From RBG-16-34-14 sp963798865 (GTDB lineage: Bacteria > Bacteroidota > Ignavibacteria > Ignavibacteriales > Ignavibacteriaceae), in NCBI GenBank assembly GCA_963798865.1, contig CAWCVZ010000022.1, forward strand, positions 248,001 to 312,000: 64,000 nt of DNA. Direction: 5' to 3'. Both the position numbers and the translations under genes were made by a program. Under the pieces are notes generated by a model. The model worked only from the letters and a program-made list of their open reading frames with translations, was not told where the DNA came from and did not search any database. Positions 7,864-17,113 of this stretch are shown piece by piece; within the stretch, counting starts at the first letter, position 1, and each line of letters begins with the position of its first letter.

Positions 7864-9813
7864 TTATAAACTGAGACCAACTTTTTTCATTAGATTTTTG
7901 AACCGGGGATCAGCCTGAATATCTCTCCAGTCTGGATGTTTTCCAATAAAAAGAATTCCACCGTTTTTTTCTTCCAAAGCTTTTTCCAGATAAAAAAATA
8001 CTTTATCATAATCTTTCAATGCCTTATAAATAATAACAAAGTCAAAAGTAACTGAAACACCAGGATTTGCCGCTTCTCTATCTTTTAGTATTCTTAGACA
8101 ATTCTCGACTTCATCAAATTTACCCAACAAAGCATAGATGACACCAAGCGGTGCCTGACCTTTTAAACCTATCGAATCACCTTTTGTTCTCGACTGAGCT
8201 AATAAAAATGTTTCAAGAGCTCTTTCATATTCATTCATATATATATAATTATAACCAAGACTCCATAATGCACCTCTAAAGTTTGGGTCCAACTCAAGTG
8301 TTTTAATAAACTGATCTTTCGCATCCTGGTATCTTTCAGCAAATACATAATTTTCACCAAGATTATTATTTATAACTAATGATAAAGGATCAAGGGAAAA
8401 TGCTTTTTCTGATTCAACTATACATTGTTCAATATTTCCAATTGCTCTTAAAAATAATGAGTAGTTATAATGTAAATTGGCAGCGCCCGGGTTAAGCTCA
8501 AGCGCCTTGTTAAAACATTTTTCTGCTCCATTCCAATCCCACTCATAAAACATTTTAACAAGAGCAAGTGCAATATGCGCTTCAGTAAGTGAGGCATCCA
8601 TCTCACGAGCTTTTAAAGAATATTTTTTTGCAGTTTCATAAGCATCCTTTGGGTTCATAATTCCGGTTATAGCTAAAAGCAGGTAACTGTTTGCTAAACC
8701 GGAGTATGCTAATACAAAATTTTCATCTTTATTTATAGCATCATTAAAAAATGAAACAGATTTTGAAAGATCTTCCGGAGTCCATTTATTATAATAGAAT
8801 ATTCCTTTGAGATAATCGTTGTACGCATCCAGGTTGTTTGTATGAGGCTTGATAAGAGTTTCACCCACCAATTTTACTGAAAGTTTTTCCCTTAACTTGT
8901 TAGTGATTTTTCGTGAGATTTCATCCTGAACTTCAAAAATATCTTCAAGATCCCGATTAAAAACCTCCGACCATAAATGATAACCATCAACAGTATTTAT
9001 TAATTGAACAGTAATTCTAATTTTATTTCCGGACTTCCTAACACTTCCTTCCAACACAGAATTAACATTTAGTTTTGCACCAATCTCTCTTATATCCACA
9101 TTTTTACCTTTAAAAGCGAAAGAAGAAGTTCTTGAAGTTACCTTTAAACCTTCAACATTTGTTAGGGCATTTAATATCTCTTCTGTCATACCATCGCTAA
9201 AATATTCATTCTCAGGATCAGCACTCATATTTACAAAGGGAAGAACAGCTATACTACTCTTATCTTCAAAACCTGTTTTCTCTTTTAATTGCAAATCGGT
9301 TGGAATATTAAGGCCTGAATTGGTTAAGGCATAAACCTTAACGAGTGATTTTACATTTTTTAATTTGTACGCGCCTAAATATTCTGTGGACAAAGCAGAA
9401 TGGTTCTTAATATCGTCAAAGATTTTTTCAGAAATCAGAACGCTTCCTGGTATAGCAAGAGATTCAATTCGTGAAGCAATATTTACTCCATCACCGTAAG
9501 CACCATCATCATCGTAAACAATATCACCGGAATGTATGCCAATCCTTAATGAAACTTTCGGAGTAATACGAAGTTCTTTTTGAATTTCCACAGCACATAA
9601 AGCTGATTGAATTGCACTTCCGAAAACAGCAAGGGATCCGTCGCCATAATATTGCAGAATCTTACCCTGATGTTTTGTTATATTTTCTTCAAGAACCTTT
9701 CTGTATCTGTCTCTTAATTCTTTAGCTTGGTTTTCATCTTCCTGCATAAGTGCAGTATATCCAACCATATCACTAAACATTATTGCTGAAAGCATTCTGA
9801 TTGGATTATTCAT
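7864..9813 (-). CDS. Class III cyclase homology domain fused to TolB-like and TPR domains
   Basis: 649 residues. The N-terminal class III cyclase domain (about 1-165) has FSDMVGYTALMQ with metal-binding D15, D58 in QYYGDGSLAVF, and YGDGVNIASRIE with the transition-state Asn and Arg. A FlgO/TolB-like domain follows (about 187-320, SSIAVLPFVNMSADPENEYF … VLEGSVRKSGNKIRITVQL … LWSEVFNRDLEDIFEVQDEI), then a chain of tetratricopeptide repeats to the C-terminus. The Lys and Asp that normally read adenine are not conserved (Q54 replaces Lys), so substrate and activity are uncertain. No signal peptide or membrane helix is seen. The family is common in Ignavibacteria and rhizobia with no settled function. 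It lies between the tRNA remnant and the intact tRNA-Thr. Confidence 0.88.
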   Translation of the reverse strand: MNNPIRMLSAIMFSDMVGYTALMQEDENQAKELRDRYRKVLEENITKHQGKILQYYGDGSLAVFGSAIQSALCAVEIQKELRITPKVSLRIGIHSGDIVYDDDGAYGDGVNIASRIESLAIPGSVLISEKIFDDIKNHSALSTEYLGAYKLKNVKSLVKVYALTNSGLNIPTDLQLKEKTGFEDKSSIAVLPFVNMSADPENEYFSDGMTEEILNALTNVEGLKVTSRTSSFAFKGKNVDIREIGAKLNVNSVLEGSVRKSGNKIRITVQLINTVDGYHLWSEVFNRDLEDIFEVQDEISRKITNKLREKLSVKLVGETLIKPHTNNLDAYNDYLKGIFYYNKWTPEDLSKSVSFFNDAINKDENFVLAYSGLANSYLLLAITGIMNPKDAYETAKKYSLKAREMDASLTEAHIALALVKMFYEWDWNGAEKCFNKALELNPGAANLHYNYSLFLRAIGNIEQCIVESEKAFSLDPLSLVINNNLGENYVFAERYQDAKDQFIKTLELDPNFRGALWSLGYNYIYMNEYERALETFLLAQSRTKGDSIGLKGQAPLGVIYALLGKFDEVENCLRILKDREAANPGVSVTFDFVIIYKALKDYDKVFFYLEKALEEKNGGILFIGKHPDWRDIQADPRFKNLMKKVGLSL

Positions 9814-10035
9814 TTTTATTCTTCAAGAAAACTCAGTTAATATTGCAAGGTATATGAATTTATTTTTTCAAATTTAGGTAGTAATGTAGTTATAAAGGAA
9901 ATAAAATGGATTGAATGCTTATTTGATGCTATACTTATTGTTTTTTCTTTTTCACTAAAATTTTAGGTTTCATTTATGCCAATTTGAAATAAAGTTTCTC
10001 ATCTAAAATATTTTTCAATTTAATTTTCGTAACTA

Positions 10036-10521
10036 CTAATTCCAGATTTGTTTTAATAGTAAAGCCGTTAAATACAAACCAAACCCATAAATTATATGAG
10101 TCAGCAAACTTTTTAATCTTTTAAAATTTGGCTTAGGAAGATTTGAAGAGGCAATACCAAAACCGAACGCTGGCTGCATTACAAATAATGGAGCAACTGA
10201 AGTAATTATTCCAATAATAACTGCAGGATAAACAAGCGGTTTTTCCAACCATGCTTCTCCATAAAATATAACAAGAAGAAAAGCAAAAGTAATACCAATA
10301 AGATAATGAGTAACCCATCCAATAAATAATTCACCATGAACAGGTGTAGTCATCATTATATTTTTATGAAAAAATTTGCCCTTGGGAAAATTAGCTATCC
10401 AACGTCCAACGTAGCGGTAATCTAACGATTTTATATTGAATACTTTAAGCAAAACGACCCAAAAGTCGACTGCCAATGTGGCGCCGATTCCTATTATTAT
10501 AATTTTTAATATTGTGTTCAT
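10036..10521 (-). CDS. DUF2938-family integral membrane protein
   Basis: 161 residues with four predicted membrane segments (near 5-25, 67-88, 94-115, 138-158). The segment VGRWIANFPKGKFFHKNI, the HGELFIGWVTHYLIGITFA stretch and the final LLTHIIYGFGLYL helix match DUF2938, a family of small inner-membrane proteins of unknown function. The start ATG is well placed for the first helix. It is the gene nearest the tRNA-Thr within the tRNA-flanked segment. Nothing in the sequence suggests a specific substrate or partner. Confidence 0.85.
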   Translation of the reverse strand: MNTILKIIIIGIGATLAVDFWVVLLKVFNIKSLDYRYVGRWIANFPKGKFFHKNIMMTTPVHGELFIGWVTHYLIGITFAFLLVIFYGEAWLEKPLVYPAVIIGIITSVAPLFVMQPAFGFGIASSNLPKPNFKRLKSLLTHIIYGFGLYLTALLLKQIWN

Positions 10522-10583
10522 ATTTTTCCTGAGAGTTTTTTCAGGGTAGGATTTGTTAACAAAAACGTTTACCTTCTTTTACA

Positions 10584-10621
10584 CCAAAAAAATAAAGCCG
10601 TATCTGAAATCAGTACGGCTT
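10584..10621 (-). terminator. Rho-independent terminator of tRNA-Thr
   Basis: On the minus strand, AAGCCGTA pairs with TACGGCTT across an 11-base loop, followed by TATTTTTTT. It starts about ten bases beyond the CCA end of the tRNA. Confidence 0.9.
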
Positions 10622-10631
10622 ATTACAATTT

Positions 10632-10707
10632 TGGAGCTGGCGGACGGGATCGAACCGCCGACCTGCTGATTACAAATCAGCTGCTCTACCAGCTGAGCTA
10701 CGCCAGC
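10632..10707 (-). tRNA. tRNA-Thr (TGT anticodon)
   Basis: A complete 76-base cloverleaf including an encoded CCA. The acceptor GCTGGCG pairs with CGCCAGC. The D arm is GCTC-AGCTGGTA-GAGC. The anticodon stem GCTGA/TCAGC encloses the loop TTTGTAA with anticodon TGT. The variable region is AGGTC, and the T arm GGCGG-TTCGATC-CCGTC contains one G-T pair. The discriminator base is T. A partial copy of its 3' half lies at 7792-7829. Confidence 0.97.
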
Positions 10708-10829
10708 TTATCAATTTTCAAATAACAATTAATACTCGGTTGAATTTGAGTGGTCAAAATTAGCAGAAATCATCTTAGTTTGCAAGGAATATTGTGCCTT
10801 CTCAATGATTTCCTTTTAATATTTTTTTC

Positions 10830-12167
10830 TTAACTCTCATTGTTAATTATTTTCTTCTCCCCGAATTTTCCATCGGCAGAATAAACTCTGAACTGAACCA
10901 TTTTTTGTCTTATCTTTTTTATTAACTCAAATGTCAGCTCTTCATATTTAAACACTTCATTCTGACTAAGAATCTTTCCCGTTTTATCCGCAACAAAACC
11001 GGCAATAGTATTATATTCATCAGATTCAGGAAGCTGCATATTGAACGATTCATTAAAATCATTAATACTCATTGAGCCTGCAACATAATATTTCCCATCC
11101 GGCAGCCTGTTAAATTCTTTAATTTCAATTTCAGTTCTATCTTTCATTTTACCAACTATCTCTTCAAGTATATCTTCCATCGTTATAACACCTTCGGTGC
11201 CGCCATATTCATCTTTAACTACTGCAATTCTTTCTCCTCTTGCCTGCATCTCTTTTAGGACTTCAGATATAAGTTTTGTTTCCGGAATAAAATAAGCCGG
11301 TCTTATTACACTTTTAAATAAATGAGGCAGGTTATCAATGTAAGATTTAATAAAATCCTTTGTATGAATAACTCCGATTATATTGTCGAGAGATTTTTCA
11401 TAAACCGGAATTAGCGAGTGACCTGATCTTATAATTATACCGGCGTTTACTTTTTCATCATCTTCAATATCTATGGCTTTCATTTCAGTTCGGGGGATCA
11501 TTACCTCATTTGCTTTTAAGTCATTGAACTCAAAAATGTTTTCTATAATCTTGCGTTCCGTTTCATCTATTGAACCGGATTTAACACCTTCAGAAATAAG
11601 AATCCTGATTTCATCTTCCGAGATTCTTGTTTGCGAAAAGCTTGTTTTTTCTTTAAAAGGAATCAATAAAAAATTGCTGATGGATGTAATTATTTTAACA
11701 GGAGTTTTGAATATTGCAGTAATTAAAATCAAAGGTTTAATTGATGATTTCCCAATCTGTTCGGCATATTTAAATCCTATAACTTTAGGAATCAGAACGC
11801 CAAAAAGTATAGAGAGAAACGAAACAACAAGCACTGCAATTACTGAAGAAATAAGTTTGGCATATTCATTAAAAAAAATAATATCGGTATCAGCAAAAAA
11901 TGGGTTCAATAACTGAATACAAACAATAAAAGCTAGCACTGATGCTGAAATAAGAAACAGGTTTGTTGAAATCTGGATCGTACCAAAAAATGCATTTGCA
12001 TCTTTTTTAATAGATTCAAACAGAAAATAAGTCTTATCGTTTTTCGCTTTAAGCTCTTCAAGCTTCTGCGATCCGAAGGAAGCGATTGCAATTTCAGCCG
12101 CTGAGAGATATCCGGATAAGAAAATAAATATGAAAAAGAATATTATTTCGTAAAATTGATAATCCAT
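10830..12167 (-). CDS. CorC/HlyC-type CBS-pair membrane protein (GldE-like)
   Basis: About 445 residues: an N-terminal DUF21/CNNM membrane domain (about 1-190, LSGYLSAAEIAIASF motif), two CBS domains (about 205-330, starting at NEVMIPRTEMKAIDIE, with the AVVKDEYGGTEGVITMEDILEEIVG signature), and a C-terminal CorC_HlyC transporter-associated domain (about 345-425). Such proteins are linked to Mg/Co ion efflux; in Bacteroidota one paralogue is the gliding protein GldE. The ATG at 12167 was chosen over an in-frame GTG at 12188 because the GTG falls within a perfect inverted repeat (12175-12188) and ATG puts the first helix near the N-terminus. Confidence 0.9.
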   Translation of the reverse strand: MDYQFYEIIFFFIFIFLSGYLSAAEIAIASFGSQKLEELKAKNDKTYFLFESIKKDANAFFGTIQISTNLFLISASVLAFIVCIQLLNPFFADTDIIFFNEYAKLISSVIAVLVVSFLSILFGVLIPKVIGFKYAEQIGKSSIKPLILITAIFKTPVKIITSISNFLLIPFKEKTSFSQTRISEDEIRILISEGVKSGSIDETERKIIENIFEFNDLKANEVMIPRTEMKAIDIEDDEKVNAGIIIRSGHSLIPVYEKSLDNIIGVIHTKDFIKSYIDNLPHLFKSVIRPAYFIPETKLISEVLKEMQARGERIAVVKDEYGGTEGVITMEDILEEIVGKMKDRTEIEIKEFNRLPDGKYYVAGSMSINDFNESFNMQLPESDEYNTIAGFVADKTGKILSQNEVFKYEELTFELIKKIRQKMVQFRVYSADGKFGEKKIINNES

Positions 12168-12174
12168 TTTTCCT

Positions 12175-12188
12175 GTGGGATTTCCCAC
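12175..12188. promoter_or_regulatory. Inverted repeat just upstream of the CorC-like gene
   Basis: GTGGGA-TT-TCCCAC is a perfect 6-bp dyad with a two-base centre, ending 7 bases before the ATG of the minus-strand CorC-like gene. It could be an operator or a small hairpin in the leader. No known factor is recognised. Confidence 0.4.
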
Positions 12189-12307
12189 CGTAAAGAAATT
12201 TATTCAAAGATAACAAAAATAAAATTGATTTTATTACTACTCGGTAAATTCACAATTGGTTTTTTATTTAACATTTAGATAATATTCCCCTGGCTAATTG
12301 AATTTTT

Positions 12308-12637
12308 ATGAAACCAAAGCAGATAAAGATTGAGAATAAAGAAATTCTCTTAATAAATTGGGATGATAATAAAACCGAAAGCCGGATAAATCTAAAATAT
12401 TTGAGAGATGAATGCCCTTGTGCCAATTGTAAAGGAGAGACAGTCTTACTAAAAACCTACAGACCTCCAAAAGCTCAAACTAATAATCCTGAGATGTATA
12501 AAATAAAAAATATTGAAACGGTCGGAGGGTATGCAATCCAGCTTAGCTGGAAAGATGGGCATAATACAGGAATTTATTCCTGGGAATATTTATTGCATTT
12601 GGATAAGGAACAGGGAGAAAAAAAATCAAAACTATAA
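12308..12637 (+). CDS. DUF971 family protein
   Basis: 109-residue cytosolic protein matching DUF971, the gamma-butyrobetaine-hydroxylase N-terminal-like fold. The central motif LRDECPCANCKGE carries C36, C38 and C41, the usual zinc-binding cysteine set, followed by VGGYAIQLSWKDGHNTGIYSWEYL, the family's most conserved stretch. DUF971 proteins have been connected with iron-sulfur cluster metabolism in some bacteria, but nothing here proves that role. It lies nine bases upstream of the SpoU methyltransferase gene, so the two are probably one transcript. Confidence 0.92.
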   Translation: MKPKQIKIENKEILLINWDDNKTESRINLKYLRDECPCANCKGETVLLKTYRPPKAQTNNPEMYKIKNIETVGGYAIQLSWKDGHNTGIYSWEYLLHLDKEQGEKKSKL

Positions 12638-12646
12638 AAATATAAT

Positions 12647-13402
12647 ATGACTCAGAATGAAATAAAATATTATTCAAATCTTTTAAAAAAGAAATTCAGG
12701 ATATCAGAAAAAAAATTTTTGGCTGAAGGAAGAAAGATTTTTGAGGAAGGAATAAACAGTAAATATTTTTGTGAAAAGGTTTTTGTATCGCAGAAATTTT
12801 ATACTAATACCAGGTCTAAAAATTTACTTAAGAACAAAGATGTTGAAGTAATTAATAAATCTGAATTATTAAGATTAACCGATACTGTTAATCCTCAAGG
12901 CATTATCGGTGTTTTCAGAATACATGAAATAAAAAAAATTGACCATGTAAAATCGAATATTATAGTATTTTTAGAAAATATTTCTGATCCTGGAAATTTG
13001 GGAACAATAATCAGGATTTGCGATTGGTTTGGAATAGATACGATTTTATCAAGCGATAATACTGTTGATGTTTATAATCCTAAAGTAATCCGCTCCTCTA
13101 TGGGCTCTATATTTCATATTGATATTATTGATGATTTTAAAGTTGCTTCATTAGATAACCTGAAAAATAAGGGCTATAAACTTGTCTGTTCGGATTTAAA
13201 GGGAAGCAATTTGTATGATTTTAAAATCGCAGATAAAATAATTATTGCTTTTGCAAATGAGGCAATGGGGCCATCTGAGGAATTATTAACTAAATCTGAT
13301 TTTAAAGTTACAATACCGAAAATCGGTAAGGCGGAATCTCTAAATGTCGCTTCAGCTTCAGCTGTAATTTTATCTGAATTAACAAAACCTTTTCTGGAGT
13401 AA
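12647..13402 (+). CDS. TrmH/SpoU-family RNA 2'-O-methyltransferase
   Basis: 251 residues with an N-terminal substrate-binding domain (about 1-95) and a C-terminal SPOUT domain. The three SpoU motifs are in order: FLENISDPGNLGTIIRICDW (motif 1), VIRSSMGSIFHI (motif 2) and IIAFANEAMGPSEEL with IPKIGKAESLNVASASAVIL (motif 3, the AdoMet-binding trefoil knot). It most resembles the rRNA/tRNA ribose methyltransferases annotated TrmH or RlmB-like; the exact target nucleotide cannot be decided from sequence. Its stop is three bases from the convergent GH13 gene's stop. Confidence 0.93.
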   Translation: MTQNEIKYYSNLLKKKFRISEKKFLAEGRKIFEEGINSKYFCEKVFVSQKFYTNTRSKNLLKNKDVEVINKSELLRLTDTVNPQGIIGVFRIHEIKKIDHVKSNIIVFLENISDPGNLGTIIRICDWFGIDTILSSDNTVDVYNPKVIRSSMGSIFHIDIIDDFKVASLDNLKNKGYKLVCSDLKGSNLYDFKIADKIIIAFANEAMGPSEELLTKSDFKVTIPKIGKAESLNVASASAVILSELTKPFLE

Positions 13403-13405
13403 CAT

Positions 13406-16264
13406 TTATTTAATGAGCATCATTTTCCTGGAATTTATATACTCACCTGCTTTAATTCTGTAAAAATAAATTCCACTGCCGACCTTTTCTCCAAAATTAT
13501 TATCACCATCCCATTTTGTTTCGTAAACTCCATTTGATAACTCTTTATCCACAAGAGTTTTTATTTCCCGTCCAAGAATATCATAAACTTTTAATGAAAC
13601 AAATTCATGATCTGCAACGCTGAATTGTATATTGGTTGATGGGTTAAATGGATTAGGATAATTTTGTTCAAGGGAAAAGTCGGTTACTATAATATTATCA
13701 CTCGTTTGTTCAATATCATTTACAATATAAGGTTCAGGTGTTGGCAGCTTAACTGTAGTATAAATTCTAAATTCCCCCGGCTGAAGATTAATATTTTCCT
13801 GGGTGTTGGTAACATTAATACTGTCGCCGGAAAAATAATCATACCACCAGCCAGTTCTCTGGAAATTTGGATTGTTATCCAAAGGCGTTACATAAAAATT
13901 GCCAATTATAGCAACATCCATTGAGGAATGATTTATATTTATCCTTTTTGAATAAGAAGAAACTGACATTACAAAATCAGTACTCCTAAATGCATCATAA
14001 TCTTCTTTAAGATTGATAAGATGCAGAAACTCTTTATAAACATTAAGTCTTCTCCCATCATTTTTATAATCCCATCTTATTGGCTTCGGATCCACACGGC
14101 AATCACTTGTCATACAAGGATAATTTATTGAATAATCATAACCGAGTTCGCCGAATTGCCAGATCATTTTGGGACCAGGGATAAGGAAATAAAATGCAGC
14201 CGCCAGCTTAATTCTCTCAAGAGCAGTATTCAGGTTTTTGATATTGTAGTTTCCGTTTGAATTACCAAACTGAAGGTTCTTATACATTAGTCTTTCTTCA
14301 TCGTGGCTTTCCATATAAGATACAAGATGAGGTACTGTCCATCCCCTACTTTTATATGAAGCACCGGATAAGTTTGAAGCATAACCCATTGTTGCTTCAT
14401 TATAATCATAATTCATATTTCCCCAGAGCATCATCCCATAATTTGCAAGAACTGTTTCTTCACTATTTGCAACAAAATGTTCAAGAATAACATAAGCATT
14501 TGAATCATATGCCCAAATACTGTCTGCCATTCTTTTTAAAATACTAATTCTTGCCTGATCATAAGAACCGCCATCCCCGGGTGTATTGGTAAAACCTTTT
14601 GTAAAATCAAATCTGAAACCATCAAATTTATATTCCTTAAGCCAGAACCGGTTTACTCTGTCTACATAATCTTTTGTAGCCTGACTTTCATGATTAAAAT
14701 CATTCCCAAATGAATAGACCGGATTTGGAGATACCGTATTAAACCAGGGATTATTTGCAGCAGGTCTGTTGTTTGCAGAATCCCAGTATAATCTTACTAG
14801 AGAAGATTGTCCGTAAGCATGATTTAAAACCTGATCAAGAATTACGGCTATTCCATTTTCGTGTGCCTTATCAATAAATTTTTTGAGATCATTTTTAGGT
14901 CCATAATATTTATCAACAGCAAGATGAAAACTCGGATTATACCCCCAGCTTACGTTTCCTTCAAACTCCATAATCGGCATAAGTTCAATTGCATTAACAC
15001 CAAGCGTTTTCAGGTATGAAATTGTATCTGCAAGGGTTTTGTAATCGTGAGTTGTAAGAAAATCCCTGAGTAGCAATTCATAAATAACAAGATCTGTTTT
15101 AGCGGGTTTTTGAAAATCAGTTACCTGCCATTGATACGGAGTCTGATTAGTTTGTAGAACAGAAACCATCTGATTCGTTTTCCCTGTGGGATAAGGTTTT
15201 AAATTAGGATATGTTACACTTGATATATACTGATCATTAGATGGATCAAGAATCTTTTCAGTATAAGGATCTGCTATTCGAATTTCTCCATCAACATAAT
15301 ATTGAAATGCATATTCCTGTCCGGGGGTAAGATTATTAATAGTAACCCACCAGATAACATTATTAGTGTCAATAATATCTCTTTTTAAATAATAATTTGT
15401 ATTAACTTTCCAATCATTAAAATCACCAAGGATATAAACAAATTTTTTATATGGTGCGAATAAAGCAAGCGTAACTGTTGTGGTGTTATCATAATTAATT
15501 CCATATTCTTTTCCTGATGGTAAAGCAGCATCTTCAACAGGTGGATTAACAAAAATAATAAACTCCGATGAATCAATCTGACCTGCTGTATCAACAGCAA
15601 CAGCAACAATTTCATTTACTCCCTGTAAATGCTGGGCTGCTATAAATTCATAACTTAAATGATTTGTAATTGTTTGGGTTACCTGGTTATTATTTATATA
15701 AAGAGTAAAATCTGAAATTGCAGTTCCAATCTCAGCGGCAGTTAGCTCAACCTCAATAGTATCGTTTTGTGAAGCAAAAGCCGGGGAACGGAGAGGATCA
15801 CCAAATTGAGTTGAAATCGACGGGTTATTAATTACAACTGTAATTCCAGGTTCAAACAAATCAATAAAAATATCGGGTCTTGTTTGCTTGGTTGCATCTG
15901 AGCTTCTGAATACTACCGCTATCTGTAAAATTTTTTCTGAAGAATTGTTAACATTATAAAATTGTCTCGGGTGTCCGATTGTAAGATGATAATGGTTTGC
16001 ACTATCTCTTACTAAAGCTGGCTGATTTGTTTGACCCCAATTTCCTATTACGTGCTGCCAAGTACCCAAATTTGTATTAACTCCCGTATGTGCATACACA
16101 GTTCCTGTATAATTAAGTAGTTCTTCTGCGCCTGCTTGTGTTGCATCAAAGTAAACGATGATTGAATCGTTCTGAGTAGGAAATTCAGGAGTTGTGTAAA
16201 CAACCTGGCTGGACAAAAAGTTAGCGGAAAGTAAAAAAATAAAAATGTATAATTTAAATTTCAT
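13406..16264 (-). CDS. Secreted GH13 alpha-amylase-family enzyme with T9SS sorting tail
   Basis: 952 residues. A signal peptide (residues 1-19) is followed by Ig-like domains. A CBM48-like starch-binding segment (about 250-340, LFAPYKKFVYILGDFNDWKVN) precedes the GH13 barrel (about 390-800). The catalytic residues are in canonical contexts: nucleophile D553 in GFRFDFTKGF, acid/base E595 in VILEHF, and transition-state D655 in ESHDEER. The C-terminus carries a type A T9SS sorting domain (NYPNPFNPSTNIQF … GIYFYRIKAGEY … KMMLIK). It should be an exported or surface-attached alpha-glucan hydrolase; exact specificity is not decidable. It is convergent with the methyltransferase gene. Confidence 0.93.
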   Translation of the reverse strand: MKFKLYIFIFLLSANFLSSQVVYTTPEFPTQNDSIIVYFDATQAGAEELLNYTGTVYAHTGVNTNLGTWQHVIGNWGQTNQPALVRDSANHYHLTIGHPRQFYNVNNSSEKILQIAVVFRSSDATKQTRPDIFIDLFEPGITVVINNPSISTQFGDPLRSPAFASQNDTIEVELTAAEIGTAISDFTLYINNNQVTQTITNHLSYEFIAAQHLQGVNEIVAVAVDTAGQIDSSEFIIFVNPPVEDAALPSGKEYGINYDNTTTVTLALFAPYKKFVYILGDFNDWKVNTNYYLKRDIIDTNNVIWWVTINNLTPGQEYAFQYYVDGEIRIADPYTEKILDPSNDQYISSVTYPNLKPYPTGKTNQMVSVLQTNQTPYQWQVTDFQKPAKTDLVIYELLLRDFLTTHDYKTLADTISYLKTLGVNAIELMPIMEFEGNVSWGYNPSFHLAVDKYYGPKNDLKKFIDKAHENGIAVILDQVLNHAYGQSSLVRLYWDSANNRPAANNPWFNTVSPNPVYSFGNDFNHESQATKDYVDRVNRFWLKEYKFDGFRFDFTKGFTNTPGDGGSYDQARISILKRMADSIWAYDSNAYVILEHFVANSEETVLANYGMMLWGNMNYDYNEATMGYASNLSGASYKSRGWTVPHLVSYMESHDEERLMYKNLQFGNSNGNYNIKNLNTALERIKLAAAFYFLIPGPKMIWQFGELGYDYSINYPCMTSDCRVDPKPIRWDYKNDGRRLNVYKEFLHLINLKEDYDAFRSTDFVMSVSSYSKRININHSSMDVAIIGNFYVTPLDNNPNFQRTGWWYDYFSGDSINVTNTQENINLQPGEFRIYTTVKLPTPEPYIVNDIEQTSDNIIVTDFSLEQNYPNPFNPSTNIQFSVADHEFVSLKVYDILGREIKTLVDKELSNGVYETKWDGDNNFGEKVGSGIYFYRIKAGEYINSRKMMLIK

Positions 16265-16285
16265 AGCGTATCCTGATATTTAATC

Positions 16286-17113
16286 TTAGTTTATTTCATC
16301 AATTGAAGGTTTGCCTGCATCTGTCCATGCAGTAAAAATAAGTGATGCCAGAGAATTATATGCATTTTCAAATTGAATTTTAGTTATGTATTTTGTTTTA
16401 AACCAAAGCAGATTGTAGTACTCATCGGTTTCGGTTGAACCAGCTTTTTTTTCAGCAAATTTATCTGAAGAAAGAAGCGCCTCGCCTAAAGAATTGGAGT
16501 CTGATATATAATCAAAAATATAGTCGAGCGGTTTATCAACATATTCAACTTTTGTCCCTTCTGTTTCTGAAGAAAGCTCATTAAAAAATTTATCTATCAT
16601 TTTAGTTTCGTACCTGCTATGAACTCCCTTCTGGTCTGTAAGCTGTCCATCATAATTCAGCATTGTATGCATTGGCTGGTGTGCATCTGCTACATAATGT
16701 GCCAGATCAGAAATGTAAATTAATACTTTATCCCTGCTCTTTTCTTTAAAAGCTGAAGTAAGATTATTAAAAGTCTCAATTGTAGCCCAGGGAAGTAAAC
16801 CAATTTTTGTAACTATACTATCTCCGTAAAGTGTAACTAATTGATTTTTATCCTTAATCATTCTTCCGTTGAGAAATTCTTCATAAAAATCTATATCAAT
16901 AAAATGTTTTGGCCCCTCTGCTTTATCACGGTTCTTTCTTAAATCAGGATCAACTGAATGTTCAGTTATATAATCCTTGTACTGTTCAATATTTTTTATT
17001 TTTCCCTTTAAAAGTTCAATAGATTTGCTTGCAATTAATTTATGTCCTTCTTCTCCCCATGGAAAAGAAAAAGTAGTTAATAAGAATAAAATAAAAGTAA
17101 TTTTAATTTTCAT
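16286..17113 (-). CDS. Secreted S1/P1-type zinc nuclease
   Basis: 275 residues. Cleavage of a signal peptide after about residue 18 would expose the tryptophan of WGEEGHKLIA; this N-terminal Trp is a zinc ligand in the S1/P1 nuclease and phospholipase C fold. Further zinc-ligand motifs are visible: HFIDIDFYEE, DLAHYVADAHQPMH, and HSRYETKMID. Such enzymes degrade single-stranded nucleic acid outside the cell, often for phosphate or nucleoside scavenging. The start overlaps the end of the upstream yjbQ-type gene by 11 bases. A 21-base gap separates it from the GH13 gene. Confidence 0.92.
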   Translation of the reverse strand: MKIKITFILFLLTTFSFPWGEEGHKLIASKSIELLKGKIKNIEQYKDYITEHSVDPDLRKNRDKAEGPKHFIDIDFYEEFLNGRMIKDKNQLVTLYGDSIVTKIGLLPWATIETFNNLTSAFKEKSRDKVLIYISDLAHYVADAHQPMHTMLNYDGQLTDQKGVHSRYETKMIDKFFNELSSETEGTKVEYVDKPLDYIFDYISDSNSLGEALLSSDKFAEKKAGSTETDEYYNLLWFKTKYITKIQFENAYNSLASLIFTAWTDAGKPSIDEIN

